Notes under the pieces: generated by a model
Seen by the model: only the letters and a program-made list of their open reading frames with translations
The model's database searches: none
Told to the model about the DNA's origin: nothing
Position numbers and translations under genes: made by a program
Origin: Nonomuraea pusilla
Lineage (GTDB): Bacteria > Actinomycetota > Actinomycetes > Streptosporangiales > Streptosporangiaceae
Assembly: GCF_900109355.1 (NCBI RefSeq)
Contig: NZ_FOBF01000005.1
Location: 434,001-498,000, forward strand
Length of the DNA: 64,000 bases
Direction: 5' to 3'
In this document: positions 51,057 to 59,818 of the stretch, one piece after another
Layout: each line of letters opens with the position of its first letter
How positions within the stretch are numbered: the stretch's first letter is position 1

Positions 51057-52373
51057 ATGCGAACCCCATCCACAATGTTGGCATGCCTGGTGATGCTCAC
51101 AGCATGTTCGTCAGGCACCGCCGGGACCAACGTCGAGCAGGACGCCAAGGCCACACTCGAACTCTGGACCAGGACCACGCCCGGCGGGCCCGGCGAGCAG
51201 GGCACGCTCAGGCTGGCCGCCGCGTTCGAGAAGGCGACCGGCCACAAGGTCAAGGTGACCGCGATCTTCGACGACTTCGAGACGAAGATGCAGCAGCGGG
51301 CCGCCCAGAAGGACCTGCCCGACATCGTCATGAACGACGTCGCCCAGCTGGGAACGATGCAGAGCCAGGGGCTGCTCAGGGAGATCGACCTCACCAAGCT
51401 CGCCGGGGCCGAGAACGTGTCCGAGCGCGCGCTCGCCTCAGGCAAGGGCGTGGACGGCAAGCAGTACGGCGTGCCGTACTCCGCGCAGGCCACGGCGCTG
51501 CTGATCCGCAAGGACTGGCGGGAGAAGCTCGGGCTGAAGCCCCCGCAGAGCTGGGCGGAGCTGGCCGCCCTGGCCAAGGCCTTCACCGAGAAGGACCCCG
51601 ACGGCAACGGCCAGAACGACACGTACGGGCTGGCCGCGCCGCTGTCGACCAAGCGCGGCTACGCCTCCTGGTACTTCTCCAACTTCCTGTGGGCGGGCGG
51701 CGGTGACTTCGTCGCCGACGCGGGCGGCGGAAAGTACAAGCCGGCCATGTCCACCCCCGAGTCGGTCGCGGCCGCGCAATGGTTCCGCGACCTGGCGTGC
51801 AAGGACAAGGTCATCCAGCCGGGCGCCGTCACGATGGACACCCCGCCGACGAACGAGACGTTCGAGTCGGGCAAGACCGGCATGTACGTCGTCGGCCCCT
51901 ACCTGATGCCCCGCTACGACAAGTCGCTCGGCAAGGACAAGTACGAGGTCGTGCCCATGCCCCAGGGGGCCAAGAACGCCGACGTGCTCGCCGAGGGCGG
52001 CGCGATCTACCTGATGGCCGGCTCGCCCAACAACGCGGGCCAGGACGCCTTCGCGTCCTACGCCATCTCCGCCGAGGGCCAGAAGGTCGGCATGGAGGGC
52101 GACACCGCCTACATCGTGCAACTGCCCGTCAACAAGACGGTCGACATCGGCCAGGTCCGCCCCGATCCCAGGTGGAAGACCTACGCCGACGTCTACCAGA
52201 GCTCCGGCCACTACCCGCCGTCGATCCCCAACTGGACCCCCGTGCGGCAGGCCGCCGCCGACACCGTCAACGCCCTGGTCGCCGACTGCGGCCTGGACCT
52301 GAAGGGCGAGCTGCAGAAGCTGGACACCAAGCTCGCCGGGATCCTGGCCGAGCAGGGCGTCGCCGCGTCATGA
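51057..52373 (+). CDS. Sugar ABC transporter substrate-binding lipoprotein
   Basis: 438 aa, family 1 extracellular solute-binding protein. Lipobox LTAC puts the lipid-anchored Cys at residue 17. LELWTRTTPGGPGEQGTL and KDLPDIVMND are normal family stretches. ATG 51057 has GGAGAGGGAG upstream; a 23-codon longer frame is unlikely. Its ligand is predicted to be a fucose-containing oligosaccharide because a GH29 gene ends the operon. Confidence 0.92.
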   Translation: MRTPSTMLACLVMLTACSSGTAGTNVEQDAKATLELWTRTTPGGPGEQGTLRLAAAFEKATGHKVKVTAIFDDFETKMQQRAAQKDLPDIVMNDVAQLGTMQSQGLLREIDLTKLAGAENVSERALASGKGVDGKQYGVPYSAQATALLIRKDWREKLGLKPPQSWAELAALAKAFTEKDPDGNGQNDTYGLAAPLSTKRGYASWYFSNFLWAGGGDFVADAGGGKYKPAMSTPESVAAAQWFRDLACKDKVIQPGAVTMDTPPTNETFESGKTGMYVVGPYLMPRYDKSLGKDKYEVVPMPQGAKNADVLAEGGAIYLMAGSPNNAGQDAFASYAISAEGQKVGMEGDTAYIVQLPVNKTVDIGQVRPDPRWKTYADVYQSSGHYPPSIPNWTPVRQAAADTVNALVADCGLDLKGELQKLDTKLAGILAEQGVAAS

Positions 52374-53308
52374 CGGCGGTGGAGGTCGATCCGGCCCCTG
52401 TGGCCGGGCAGGAGCGCCCGAGCGGCCGGAGCGGAAGGAGCGGGCGGAGCGGGCGCTGGTGGGTTCCGTGGCTGTTCCTGGCCCCCGCGCTCGTCCTGTT
52501 CCTGTACTTCAAGTTCATCCCCATGGGCAACGCCCTGGTGATGTCCTTCCAGAACGTGCAGCCCTTCCTCGGCAACCAGTGGGTGGGCCAGGACAACTAC
52601 GTCAAGGTCGTCACCTCCGACGGCTTCCAGCAGGCCGCCTGGCACACCGTCCTGCTCGCGGTGTTCCAGACGGCGGGGTCGATGCTGCTCGGGCTGGTGC
52701 TCGCCCTGCTGATGGAGGGGCAGAGCCGCAGGCTGACCTTCATCAGGTCGGCGGCGTTCCTGCCGGTCGTGGTGCCGATGGCGGTCATCGCCGAGCTGTG
52801 GCGGATCATGTACCACCCGACCGGCGACGGCATGCTGAACTCGCTGCTCGGCCTGGTCGGGCTCGGGCCGTCCGGGTTCATCAACGACCCGCACACCTCG
52901 ATGGCCTCGGTCATCGCCACCGGCGTCTGGCGGGGCGCGCCGTACGACATGATGATCTTCCTGGCCGGGCTGGCCGGGGTGAACAGGGACCTGTACGAGG
53001 CCGCGATCGTCGACGGCGCGTCACGGTGGCGGCGGCTGCTGCACGTGACGCTGCCGGGGCTGCGCTCGGTGTTCTCGATCCTCTTCATCCTGGCGGCCAT
53101 CCGCGGCCTGCGCGTCTTCACCGAGGTCTACCTGCTGACCAACGGCGGGCCGAACGGTTCGACCGAGGTCGTCATGACCCTGATCACCAAGCTGGGCCTG
53201 GAACAGAACCGGCTGGGCGTGGCCTCCGCGGGAGCGGTGCTGCTGTTCCTGGCGACGCTGCTGCTGACCGTCGTCGTGTCCGTCCTCAGGCGGAGGGAGA
53301 AGGAATGA
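52370..53308 (+). CDS. Sugar ABC transporter permease (MalF-like)
   Basis: 312 aa with six helices after a Gly/Ser/Arg N-terminus (GRSGRSGRSGR, a small in-frame repeat). The EAA loop reads DLYEAAIVDGASRWRRLLHVTLPGL. ATG overlaps the binding-protein stop by four bases. Confidence 0.93.
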   Translation: MTAVEVDPAPVAGQERPSGRSGRSGRSGRWWVPWLFLAPALVLFLYFKFIPMGNALVMSFQNVQPFLGNQWVGQDNYVKVVTSDGFQQAAWHTVLLAVFQTAGSMLLGLVLALLMEGQSRRLTFIRSAAFLPVVVPMAVIAELWRIMYHPTGDGMLNSLLGLVGLGPSGFINDPHTSMASVIATGVWRGAPYDMMIFLAGLAGVNRDLYEAAIVDGASRWRRLLHVTLPGLRSVFSILFILAAIRGLRVFTEVYLLTNGGPNGSTEVVMTLITKLGLEQNRLGVASAGAVLLFLATLLLTVVVSVLRRREKE

Positions 53309-54171
53309 GCGCGGCCAGCGAGACCGCCCTCGGGCTCAAGGAGAGCAGGACGCCGCAGGCGCGGCTGCTCAGGCTCGTCGTCCACGCGCTGGTCCTGGTG
53401 GTGTTCGCCGGGCCGCTGCTGGCGCTGCTCGTCAGCGCGTTCAACCACGTCTCCGACCCGACGCAGCTCAGCGTCGTGCCCTCGCGCCCGACGCTGGACA
53501 ACTTCGCGGTCGCCGTCGACCACGGGGTGCTGAAGTACCTGCTGAACTCCTTCTTCGTGGTCGGGTTCGGGCTGCTGCTGCAGGTGGCCGTCTCGACGCT
53601 GGCCTCCTACGCGCTGGCCCGCAAGCGCTTCCCGTTCATGACGCTCGTGTTCGTCGCGATCCTGGCCACGCTCATGCTGCCGGAGGAGATCCTGGCGATC
53701 CCGCTGTCGCTGATCCTGTCGGACCTGCCGGTGCTGCACATCAACCTGATCGGCACGCTGGCCGGGATCATCGTGCCGGTCGGCGCGTGGGCGTTCTCCA
53801 TCCTGGTCATGACGGAGTTCATGCGGGACGTGCCACGCGAGCTGGAGGAGGCGGCGCGGATCGACGGGGCGGGGGAACTGCGGATCTTCGCCTGGATCAT
53901 CCTGCCGATGTGCCGCCCGGCGCTGGGCGTCATCGGGGTGTTCGGGTTCACCATGATCTGGGACCAGTACCTGCTGCCGATGCTGGTCGCCAGCGACTCC
54001 TCGACCTACACACTGCCGCTGGCGCTGCGCACGCTGCGGATCGACCCGATCGTCACGCCCGGCGTGGTGATGGCGGCCTCGCTGCTGGCGCTGCTGCCGT
54101 CGGTGATCGTGTTCCTGTTCTTCCAGCGCTCGTTCGTGCATGGACTGTCGTCGGGCGCCCTCAAGGGATGA
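53305..54171 (+). CDS. Sugar ABC transporter permease (MalG-like)
   Basis: 288 aa with six helices. EAA loop PRELEEAARIDGAGELRIFAWIILPM, and the end RSFVHGLSSGALKG is the standard MalG-type terminus. ATG overlaps the first permease's stop. No ATPase gene follows; such importers usually borrow a shared MsiK-type ATPase encoded elsewhere. Confidence 0.93.
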   Translation: MSAASETALGLKESRTPQARLLRLVVHALVLVVFAGPLLALLVSAFNHVSDPTQLSVVPSRPTLDNFAVAVDHGVLKYLLNSFFVVGFGLLLQVAVSTLASYALARKRFPFMTLVFVAILATLMLPEEILAIPLSLILSDLPVLHINLIGTLAGIIVPVGAWAFSILVMTEFMRDVPRELEEAARIDGAGELRIFAWIILPMCRPALGVIGVFGFTMIWDQYLLPMLVASDSSTYTLPLALRTLRIDPIVTPGVVMAASLLALLPSVIVFLFFQRSFVHGLSSGALKG

Positions 54172-54177
54172 TTTTTC

Positions 54178-55392
54178 ATGAACTGGTTGATCAATGATCG
54201 TTTTGGAATGTTCGTGCATTGGGGTCCGTACTCGCTGGCGGCCCGGCACGAGTGGGTGAAGTCGCGCGAGAAACTGACCGACGCGCAATACCAGCCCTAT
54301 GTCGACCATTTCTCGCCGGACCTGTACGACCCCGCCGCGTGGGCGCGGACCGCCAGGGCGGCGGGCATGCGTTACGCCGTGCTGACCACCAAGCACCACG
54401 ACGGATTCTGCCTCTGGGACAGCGACCTGACGGACTACAAGGCCCCCCGTGACCTGGTAGAACCGTTCGTCGCGGCGTGCCGCGCCGAGGGGTTGAAGGT
54501 GGGTTTCTACCATTCGCTGATCGACTGGCACCACCCGGAGTTCCCCCTGGACGGAACCCATCCACAGCGCGATGTCCGCCCTATTCCCGAACGTGACGTC
54601 TCGGTGTATCGGCGATACCTGCACGGCCAGGTCAGGGAACTCCTTACCCGTTACGGAACGGTCGACTATCTCTTCTTCGACTTCTCCTACGCCGGCCGGA
54701 GCGAATGGTGGGGCGGAAAAGGCCCCGAGGACTGGGGCTCGGAAGAACTGCTGGCGATGGTGCGCGAGCTGCAACCCGACATTCTCGTCAACGACCGCCT
54801 GGGCATTCCCGGCGACTTCGTCACCCCTGAGCAGTACCAGCCCTCCGCGCCCATGCCTGGCCTCTGGGAGGCCTGCCAGACGCTGAACGGAAGCTGGGGC
54901 TACGACCGCGACAACCTCGACTACAAGAGCGCGGACCTGCTGGTGAAGATGCTGGTCGACGGGGTGTCCAAGGGCGGCAACCTGCTGCTCAACGTCGGCC
55001 CTGACGGGCGCGGGCGCATCGACCCGCGCGCCACCGCGCTGCTGGCCCGGATCGGCGGCTGGATGGAGCTGCACGAGCGCTCCATCCGCGGGTGCGGCCC
55101 GGCGGAGTACCACCCCCCGGCCGACTGCCGCTACACCCGCCGCGGCGACCGCCTCTACCTGCACCTCTTCAGCTGGCCGCTGCGCCACGTGCACCTGGAT
55201 GGGCTGGCGGGCAAGGTGCGCTACGCGCAGTTGCTCAACGACGCCTCGGAGATCAGGTTCGTCAGCACCGACCCGGACCAGGAGGCCCAGAACACCCGCA
55301 TGGGCGGCCAGGCGCCGGGCACGCTCACGCTGGAGCTGCCGGTGCAACGCCCCGACGTCCTGGTGCCCGTCGTCGAACTCTTCCTGGAATGA
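54178..55392 (+). CDS. Alpha-L-fucosidase, GH29, cytoplasmic
   Basis: 404 aa. GMFVHWGPYSLAARHEWV and LTTKHHDGFCLWDS are GH29 hallmarks, and VDYLFFDFS places the nucleophile Asp at 168. GGNLLLNVGPDGRG ends the barrel, with a C-terminal beta domain after it. No signal peptide, so it works on imported oligosaccharides. The first ~650 bases use more A/T-ending codons than the neighbours, hinting at separate origin. Seven bases after the second permease. Confidence 0.92.
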   Translation: MNWLINDRFGMFVHWGPYSLAARHEWVKSREKLTDAQYQPYVDHFSPDLYDPAAWARTARAAGMRYAVLTTKHHDGFCLWDSDLTDYKAPRDLVEPFVAACRAEGLKVGFYHSLIDWHHPEFPLDGTHPQRDVRPIPERDVSVYRRYLHGQVRELLTRYGTVDYLFFDFSYAGRSEWWGGKGPEDWGSEELLAMVRELQPDILVNDRLGIPGDFVTPEQYQPSAPMPGLWEACQTLNGSWGYDRDNLDYKSADLLVKMLVDGVSKGGNLLLNVGPDGRGRIDPRATALLARIGGWMELHERSIRGCGPAEYHPPADCRYTRRGDRLYLHLFSWPLRHVHLDGLAGKVRYAQLLNDASEIRFVSTDPDQEAQNTRMGGQAPGTLTLELPVQRPDVLVPVVELFLE

Positions 55393-55413
55393 CAGGCAGG
55401 CGAGGCAGGCGTG

Positions 55414-55608
55414 TCAGGGCCGGTCGGCGCGGAACGTGAGAAGCAGGTCCCGCACCGCCCGCTCCTGGGCGGGGCCACGAGCGCCATGGACGGATGATGA
55501 CACCAGGTAGTAGGTGTGCGGCGCCTCCATCACGGTCGCCCAGGAGACCAGGGGGAGCTCGACGTCCTGTCTACCGTGTCCGGGTCGCTCTGTCAGTGAT
55601 TGAGCCAT
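55414..55608 (-). pseudogene. Possible C-terminal gene remnant
   Basis: 64 codons. From about residue 16 (VELPLVSWATVMEAPHTYYL, then VRDLLLTFRADRP) the codon use looks protein-coding and resembles the last strands and helix of a larger actinobacterial protein. The first 15 residues and lack of a ribosome site do not. Not recognised. It lies between the fucosidase and acyltransferase genes in a 270-base gap. Confidence 0.35.
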
Positions 55609-55662
55609 GATGCGAGGAAACCGTAACAGGGCAGTCCGGCGGACGCCGACCGGAGACAGGTC

Positions 55663-57048
55663 CTAGGCGGGGCGGCCGGGCTGTCGGGTGAGGCGGTTGC
55701 GTGCCGCCGCGCGCAGCGCGGCACCGCTGCGGTGCCGCTGGAACGGCAGCTCGAACACCGCCGCGAACCCCCTGGCGAACACCAGCGACACCGGCACGGC
55801 CAGCGCCAGCAGCAGCAGGAACCTGCCCGTGCCCGGCTCCGCCAGCGGCGCGGCCACGTAGCGGTCGAGCGCCACCACGATCGGCGCGTGCACCAGGTAG
55901 AGGCTGTAGGAGAAGGAGCCGAGCGACCGTACGGGGCGGGTGTCCAGCAGGCGGACCAGCGGCGCGGGACGGCCCCGCGCCACCGACGCGAGCAGCAGCC
56001 CGGCGGCGGGCGCGAGCGCCAGGTCCACCCAGAACAACTGCCCGATCGTCCACGCCGGGCTGCGCACCGCGATCAGCACGGCCACGGGCGCCGCGGCGGC
56101 GAGCGCCAGCCACGGCAGAGCCGCCCCCCGGCGCCCCCAGGCAGGCCGCGAGGTTTCGCGGGCGGGTCCGGAAGGTTGGCGGGCGCGCCGCCAGGGTTCG
56201 CGGGCGCGTCCTGAGGGTTGGCGGGCGGGCCGCGAGGTTTCGCGGGCCGCTGCTGCCGCCACGACGCCCACCGCGAACAGCACCGCGAACTGCGGGGTCA
56301 GCCGCATGAGCGCCCCCACCGCGGGGACCGAGGGCGCGAGCAGCCCCACCGCGACCACGACCACCGTGACCGCGCCCACCGTCACCGTCGCGCCCACCCG
56401 GCGCACCGCCAGGAGCAGGAGCGGGAACAGCACGTACAGCTGCGCCTCCACGGCGATCGACCACAGGGCGCCGTTCGGGCTGGGCGAGCCGAACACGTCC
56501 TGCAGCAGCAGCCCGTACACGACCACCGTCTTACCTGTGGGCACGGGCTGGCCGGGCTGCGGTGCCAGCGTCCAGGCGACCACGAGGCTGAACAGCAGCG
56601 CCGCCCAGTACGGCGGAAGGATGCGCCAGGCGCGGCGGCGGGCGAAACGGCGCACCCCGCCGAGCCGCCAGCCCGCCCTCGCGGGGGAGACCGCCAACGA
56701 GAAGCCCGAGAGCGCGATGAAGACGACGACCGCGAAGTGGCCGTACAGCAGCCAGCTCGCCCACCAGGGGCCGGTGTCGGCGGGGAAACCGGGGTAGGCG
56801 AGCAGCCGGCAGTGGTGCAGCACGACGAACAGCGCCGCCAGCCCGCGCACCCCGTCGAGCCCGCCCAACCTCCCGCCGCCCACCCCCTGACGCCCCTCGG
56901 CCCCTTCCCGCCCGGCGGCTTCTTCGCGTCTGGACGCGTCCTCCCGGGCGGCGGCCTCTTCGCACCCGGTCGTCTCTTCGCGCCCGGTCGCCTGGATCGC
57001 CGGGGGGCCCGGTCGCGGGTCCGAGAGCTCGTCCGCCGAGGAGTCCAC
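55663..57048 (-). CDS. Membrane acyltransferase (acyltransferase 3 family)
   Basis: 461 aa with about ten helices. GLDGVRGLAALFVVLHHCRLL contains the catalytic-type His-His pair, followed by RRFARRRAWRILPPYW. SFSYSLYLVHAPIV is the usual late motif. Transfers acyl (often acetyl) groups to polysaccharides or lipids. N-terminal 55 residues are Glu/Arg/Gly repeats. The loop at about residues 262-302 is an expanded Arg/Pro/Ala repeat (RETSRPARQPSGRAREPW) encoded by ~30-base DNA repeats at 56148-56262. Confidence 0.87.
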   Translation of the reverse strand: MDSSADELSDPRPGPPAIQATGREETTGCEEAAAREDASRREEAAGREGAEGRQGVGGGRLGGLDGVRGLAALFVVLHHCRLLAYPGFPADTGPWWASWLLYGHFAVVVFIALSGFSLAVSPARAGWRLGGVRRFARRRAWRILPPYWAALLFSLVVAWTLAPQPGQPVPTGKTVVVYGLLLQDVFGSPSPNGALWSIAVEAQLYVLFPLLLLAVRRVGATVTVGAVTVVVVAVGLLAPSVPAVGALMRLTPQFAVLFAVGVVAAAAARETSRPARQPSGRAREPWRRARQPSGPARETSRPAWGRRGAALPWLALAAAAPVAVLIAVRSPAWTIGQLFWVDLALAPAAGLLLASVARGRPAPLVRLLDTRPVRSLGSFSYSLYLVHAPIVVALDRYVAAPLAEPGTGRFLLLLALAVPVSLVFARGFAAVFELPFQRHRSGAALRAAARNRLTRQPGRPA

Positions 57049-57131
57049 CGGCCCACCCCTGCCCCCGTCACGGCCGCGACTCGGCCCCCGTCGGATCTAT
57101 CGCGGCGCGCCCGCCTGGCGTAACAGTCCCT

Positions 57132-57158
57132 GTAACAGCCGCCGAGGAAAGCGCGATG
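57132..57158 (+). promoter_or_regulatory. Shared GTAAC-N17-CGAT promoter, first Wzz-like gene
   Basis: GTAAC at 57132-57136, 17 bases, CGATG at 57154-57158. A second GTAAC lies 12 bases upstream (57120-57124) with CGAG at 57143. Confidence 0.6.
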
Positions 57159-57226
57159 TCCACATTGGAACGGTTTTCCCGGGGGTTGGCTGCGCCCCGT
57201 TGCTTCGGGTCAAGGGCGGGGGACAC

Positions 57227-58096
57227 ATGGAGTTCTGGAAGACCATTCTCGGCCTGACCCGCCGGAAGGTCGTCGCGATCCCGGTGTTCGCGCTCACTCT
57301 CGCCCTGGCCGCAGCCGGCTGGGCCCTGCTTCCCGAACGGTACGTCACCAGCGCCTCCATGGTGCTCGTCACCCCGTCGGGCGGCGGCTCCATCGACAGG
57401 ACCAAGCCCGTCGCCCAGACCAACCCCCTCCTGCAGTTCACCGACGACCTGCGCACCACCGCCAGCATCCTCATCCTGGCCATGAACACCACCGACGTCT
57501 TCACCTCGCTCGGCGTCACCGAGGACGGCCCCACCGACCTCACGATCGACGACGGGCGCAGCAACCCGCAGCTCCTCGGCGTCGGCACCACGGGGCCGTT
57601 CATCTACATGCAGGTCGAGAGCGACTCGCCGGCCACCGCGTCCAAGGTGCTCGGAGCGGCCGAGGAACGGCTCAAGGAGGAGCTGGAGGACCGCCAGAAC
57701 GAGCTGAAGGCGCACCCGATCACGTTCGTGCAGGTGGAGGACGTCGTACGGCTCCCACCCGAGTCGGACCTGACGGCCAAGCTGCAGGGCGCGGTCGGCG
57801 GGGCCCTGCTCGGCCTGCTGGCCGGCCTGGGCACCGCCTACGCCGTGGAACGCAGAAAGCTCATCCTCACCCCGGAGGCTCCGGAGGCCCCGGCGGCCTC
57901 GGCGGCCCCGGCGGTGGCGCTACCGGAGCCCGCCCGGACCGCGCCCGGCGACGGCAACGACGACGCCGACGGCCAGGGGAACGGCCGGACGCCCGGTGAC
58001 GCTGACGGCCAAGGGAACGGTGTGACGCCGCCCCCGGCGCTCACCGACCTGGACGAGACCGGCCCCATCGACGTCGTCCGCCTCAACGCCCGCTGA
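57227..58096 (+). CDS. Wzz-like polysaccharide chain-length/co-polymerase protein
   Basis: 289 aa. MEFWKTILGLTRRKVVAIPVF leads into membrane helix 1 (about 18-38), an extracellular domain containing ASMVLVTPSGGGSIDRTKP and coiled-coil (EERLKEELEDRQNELKAH), helix 2 near 193-211, and an acidic tail with a DGQGNG repeat. No tyrosine-kinase domain. Pairs with the second Wzz-like gene at 59087, which has the same layout. ATG 57227 follows a GGGGG site. Confidence 0.8.
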   Translation: MEFWKTILGLTRRKVVAIPVFALTLALAAAGWALLPERYVTSASMVLVTPSGGGSIDRTKPVAQTNPLLQFTDDLRTTASILILAMNTTDVFTSLGVTEDGPTDLTIDDGRSNPQLLGVGTTGPFIYMQVESDSPATASKVLGAAEERLKEELEDRQNELKAHPITFVQVEDVVRLPPESDLTAKLQGAVGGALLGLLAGLGTAYAVERRKLILTPEAPEAPAASAAPAVALPEPARTAPGDGNDDADGQGNGRTPGDADGQGNGVTPPPALTDLDETGPIDVVRLNAR

Positions 58097-58131
58097 CCCG
58101 CCTCCCGCCCCCTCGTCACCGGACCGAACGG

Positions 58132-58938
58132 TCAGGTGGTGCGGCGGTTGGCGAGGTCGAGGAGGGCTGGGGGGAGCCAGCGTCTGGCCGTCTGGCGCAG
58201 GCTGGACCTCCAGGTCTCGCCCGGCCGCTGCTTGAACCGGGTGTCGTGCTCGTCGGCCGCCTCCTCGGCGGGCCGGCCGTTGGTGTAGTAGTACAGCGCC
58301 ATCGACCGCCGGGCCCGGTCCGGCGGGCAGGCCAGGGGCTCCGGGTGGCCGTGGTTGGCGTCGTCGGTGGTGGCGAAGAGCACGAACCGGTTGAACACCG
58401 GCAGGATCCGGTGCTCGCACGCCGTCATGTCCCTGTTCCAGAGCTGGAGGTGCCCGCCGTACGAGTCCTCCCAGTCCTTGTTGAGGTAGAGCAGGCCGTT
58501 GAGCCGCCTGTCGAGGTTCAGTCTGCGGTGCCGGTTGAAGTCGACGTGCACCTTCAGGAAGCCGCCCGGCTTGATCTGGTGCAGGCCGCCGCCGTCGTAG
58601 TGCGGGTCGGGGACGAGGTGCTCGATGCCGGTGAGCCGTTCGAGGAAGTCGACGAACACCTGGCCGTTGAACTCCGCGAGCAGGTGCCGCGTGGCGGGCC
58701 CCATGCGCTCGGTGTCGGCGAGCGCGAGCTTGATCTCCCTGGCGTTGTCGAAGCGCTGCCACTCGACGTCGCGGGGTTCGGGGAACTCGGCGAGCACGGG
58801 CTCCAGCGCGCTGGGCGGCAGGAAGTCGTCGATGACCACGTGCCGGAACGGCGTGGCGGCGTTGAAGGTCTCCCGCAGGCTGTCGGCGAGCGGGAGGAGC
58901 TGGTCGCGGCGGAAGGCAAAGCTGCGCACTCTCTGCAT
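58132..58938 (-). CDS. Prolyl-4-hydroxylase-like Fe(II)/2-oxoglutarate oxygenase
   Basis: 268 aa. GGFLKVHVDFNRH gives the HxD motif (His131/Asp133), and NHGHPEPL holds the distal His (196 or 198) with Arg at RARRSMALYYY. LNGLLYLNKDW and GGHLQLWNRD are usual for the family. ATG 58938 has GGGGAG upstream, and a matching promoter lies on the minus strand. A sugar or peptidyl substrate is possible; its place beside chain-length genes suggests a surface glycan role. Confidence 0.85.
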   Translation of the reverse strand: MQRVRSFAFRRDQLLPLADSLRETFNAATPFRHVVIDDFLPPSALEPVLAEFPEPRDVEWQRFDNAREIKLALADTERMGPATRHLLAEFNGQVFVDFLERLTGIEHLVPDPHYDGGGLHQIKPGGFLKVHVDFNRHRRLNLDRRLNGLLYLNKDWEDSYGGHLQLWNRDMTACEHRILPVFNRFVLFATTDDANHGHPEPLACPPDRARRSMALYYYTNGRPAEEAADEHDTRFKQRPGETWRSSLRQTARRWLPPALLDLANRRTT

Positions 58939-58983
58939 TGGTGCTCCCCACCCTGGTTGCCGTCGGAGTGCCCCGCGAGGATC

Positions 58984-59009
58984 ATCGCCCCCCTTCTGTG
59001 GCCCGTTAC
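58984..59009 (-). promoter_or_regulatory. Shared GTAAC-N17-CGAT promoter, minus strand
   Basis: On the minus strand GTAAC (59009-59005), 17 bases, CGAT (58987-58984), 45 bases before the oxygenase ATG. Mirrors the plus-strand copy 10 bases away, together forming CGTTAC-N10-GTAACG. Confidence 0.6.
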
Positions 59010-59019
59010 AAATATCCCG

Positions 59020-59046
59020 GTAACGCCGAGTACCTGGTGGTCCGAT
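59020..59046 (+). promoter_or_regulatory. Shared GTAAC-N18-CGAT promoter, second Wzz-like gene
   Basis: GTAAC at 59020-59024 and CGAT at 59043-59046, 18 bases apart; the TTG start is 40 bases downstream. Confidence 0.6.
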
Positions 59047-59086
59047 GCTCTTGGGGAGGCACGAATTCGCTGAGGAAGGACGTGTC

Positions 59087-59818
59087 TTGGACTTCTGGGG
59101 GACCGTCCGCGTCGTCTTCCGCCGCTGGTACGTCACGATTCCCGCGTTCCTGCTCGCCCTCGGCGTCTCGTTCGCGGTGTACCTGAGGATCCCCGCGATG
59201 TACCAGTCGAACGCCGTGCTCGTGCTGACCATCCCGGTGACGGGCGGGAGCGTTCCCGTCGACCCCGCCTACCCGAACCCCCGTACGAACCCGCTGCTGA
59301 ACTACGACGGCGCGCTCAACGTGTCGGCGTCGATCCTGCTCCAGACGCTCAGCGCGCCGGAGACGGCGGCGCAGCTCGGGGCCCCGCCCGGCGGCCTGAC
59401 GACGTACACGGTCAACAACGGCAGCTCCAACCCCGAGCTGCTGGCCAGCGGCCCGTTCGTGATCATCGAGGCGAAGAGCCCGTCGCCCGTCGCCGCGCGC
59501 GAGCTGGTCACGAAGATCGTGGCACGGGCGAAGCAGGAGCTGGCCGCGCGGCAGCGGCTGCTGCAGGCGCCGCCGAGTACGTACATCAGGCTGACGGAGA
59601 TGGTGCCGCCGACCAGCCCGCAGGAGCAGCGCGGGGGCAAGAGCCGCACCGCGGCGGCCGTGCTGGTGCTCGGCCTGTTCTGCAGCCTGACGGCCGGGTT
59701 CGCCGCCGAGAGCGTGGCGGCGGCGCTGCGCCGAAGGCGCGAGGGGACCGTTCCACCCGACCCCCTGCCACCGGGCGCTCCGCCTGGCCGGGACGAGCCG
59801 CTGGCGCTGCGGCGATGA
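59087..59818 (+). CDS. Wzz-like polysaccharide chain-length/co-polymerase protein 2
   Basis: 243 aa, same plan as the protein at 57227: LDFWGTVRVVFRRWYVTIPAF, helix 1 (about 16-36), extracellular part with LTIPVTGGSVPVDP and NPLLNYDGALNVSASILLQT, helix 2 near 195-215, short Pro-rich tail. TTG 59087 was chosen because AGGAAGGA precedes it and the start aligns with the paralogue's MEFW. ATGA overlap with the next gene. Confidence 0.8.
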   Translation: MDFWGTVRVVFRRWYVTIPAFLLALGVSFAVYLRIPAMYQSNAVLVLTIPVTGGSVPVDPAYPNPRTNPLLNYDGALNVSASILLQTLSAPETAAQLGAPPGGLTTYTVNNGSSNPELLASGPFVIIEAKSPSPVAARELVTKIVARAKQELAARQRLLQAPPSTYIRLTEMVPPTSPQEQRGGKSRTAAAVLVLGLFCSLTAGFAAESVAAALRRRREGTVPPDPLPPGAPPGRDEPLALRR

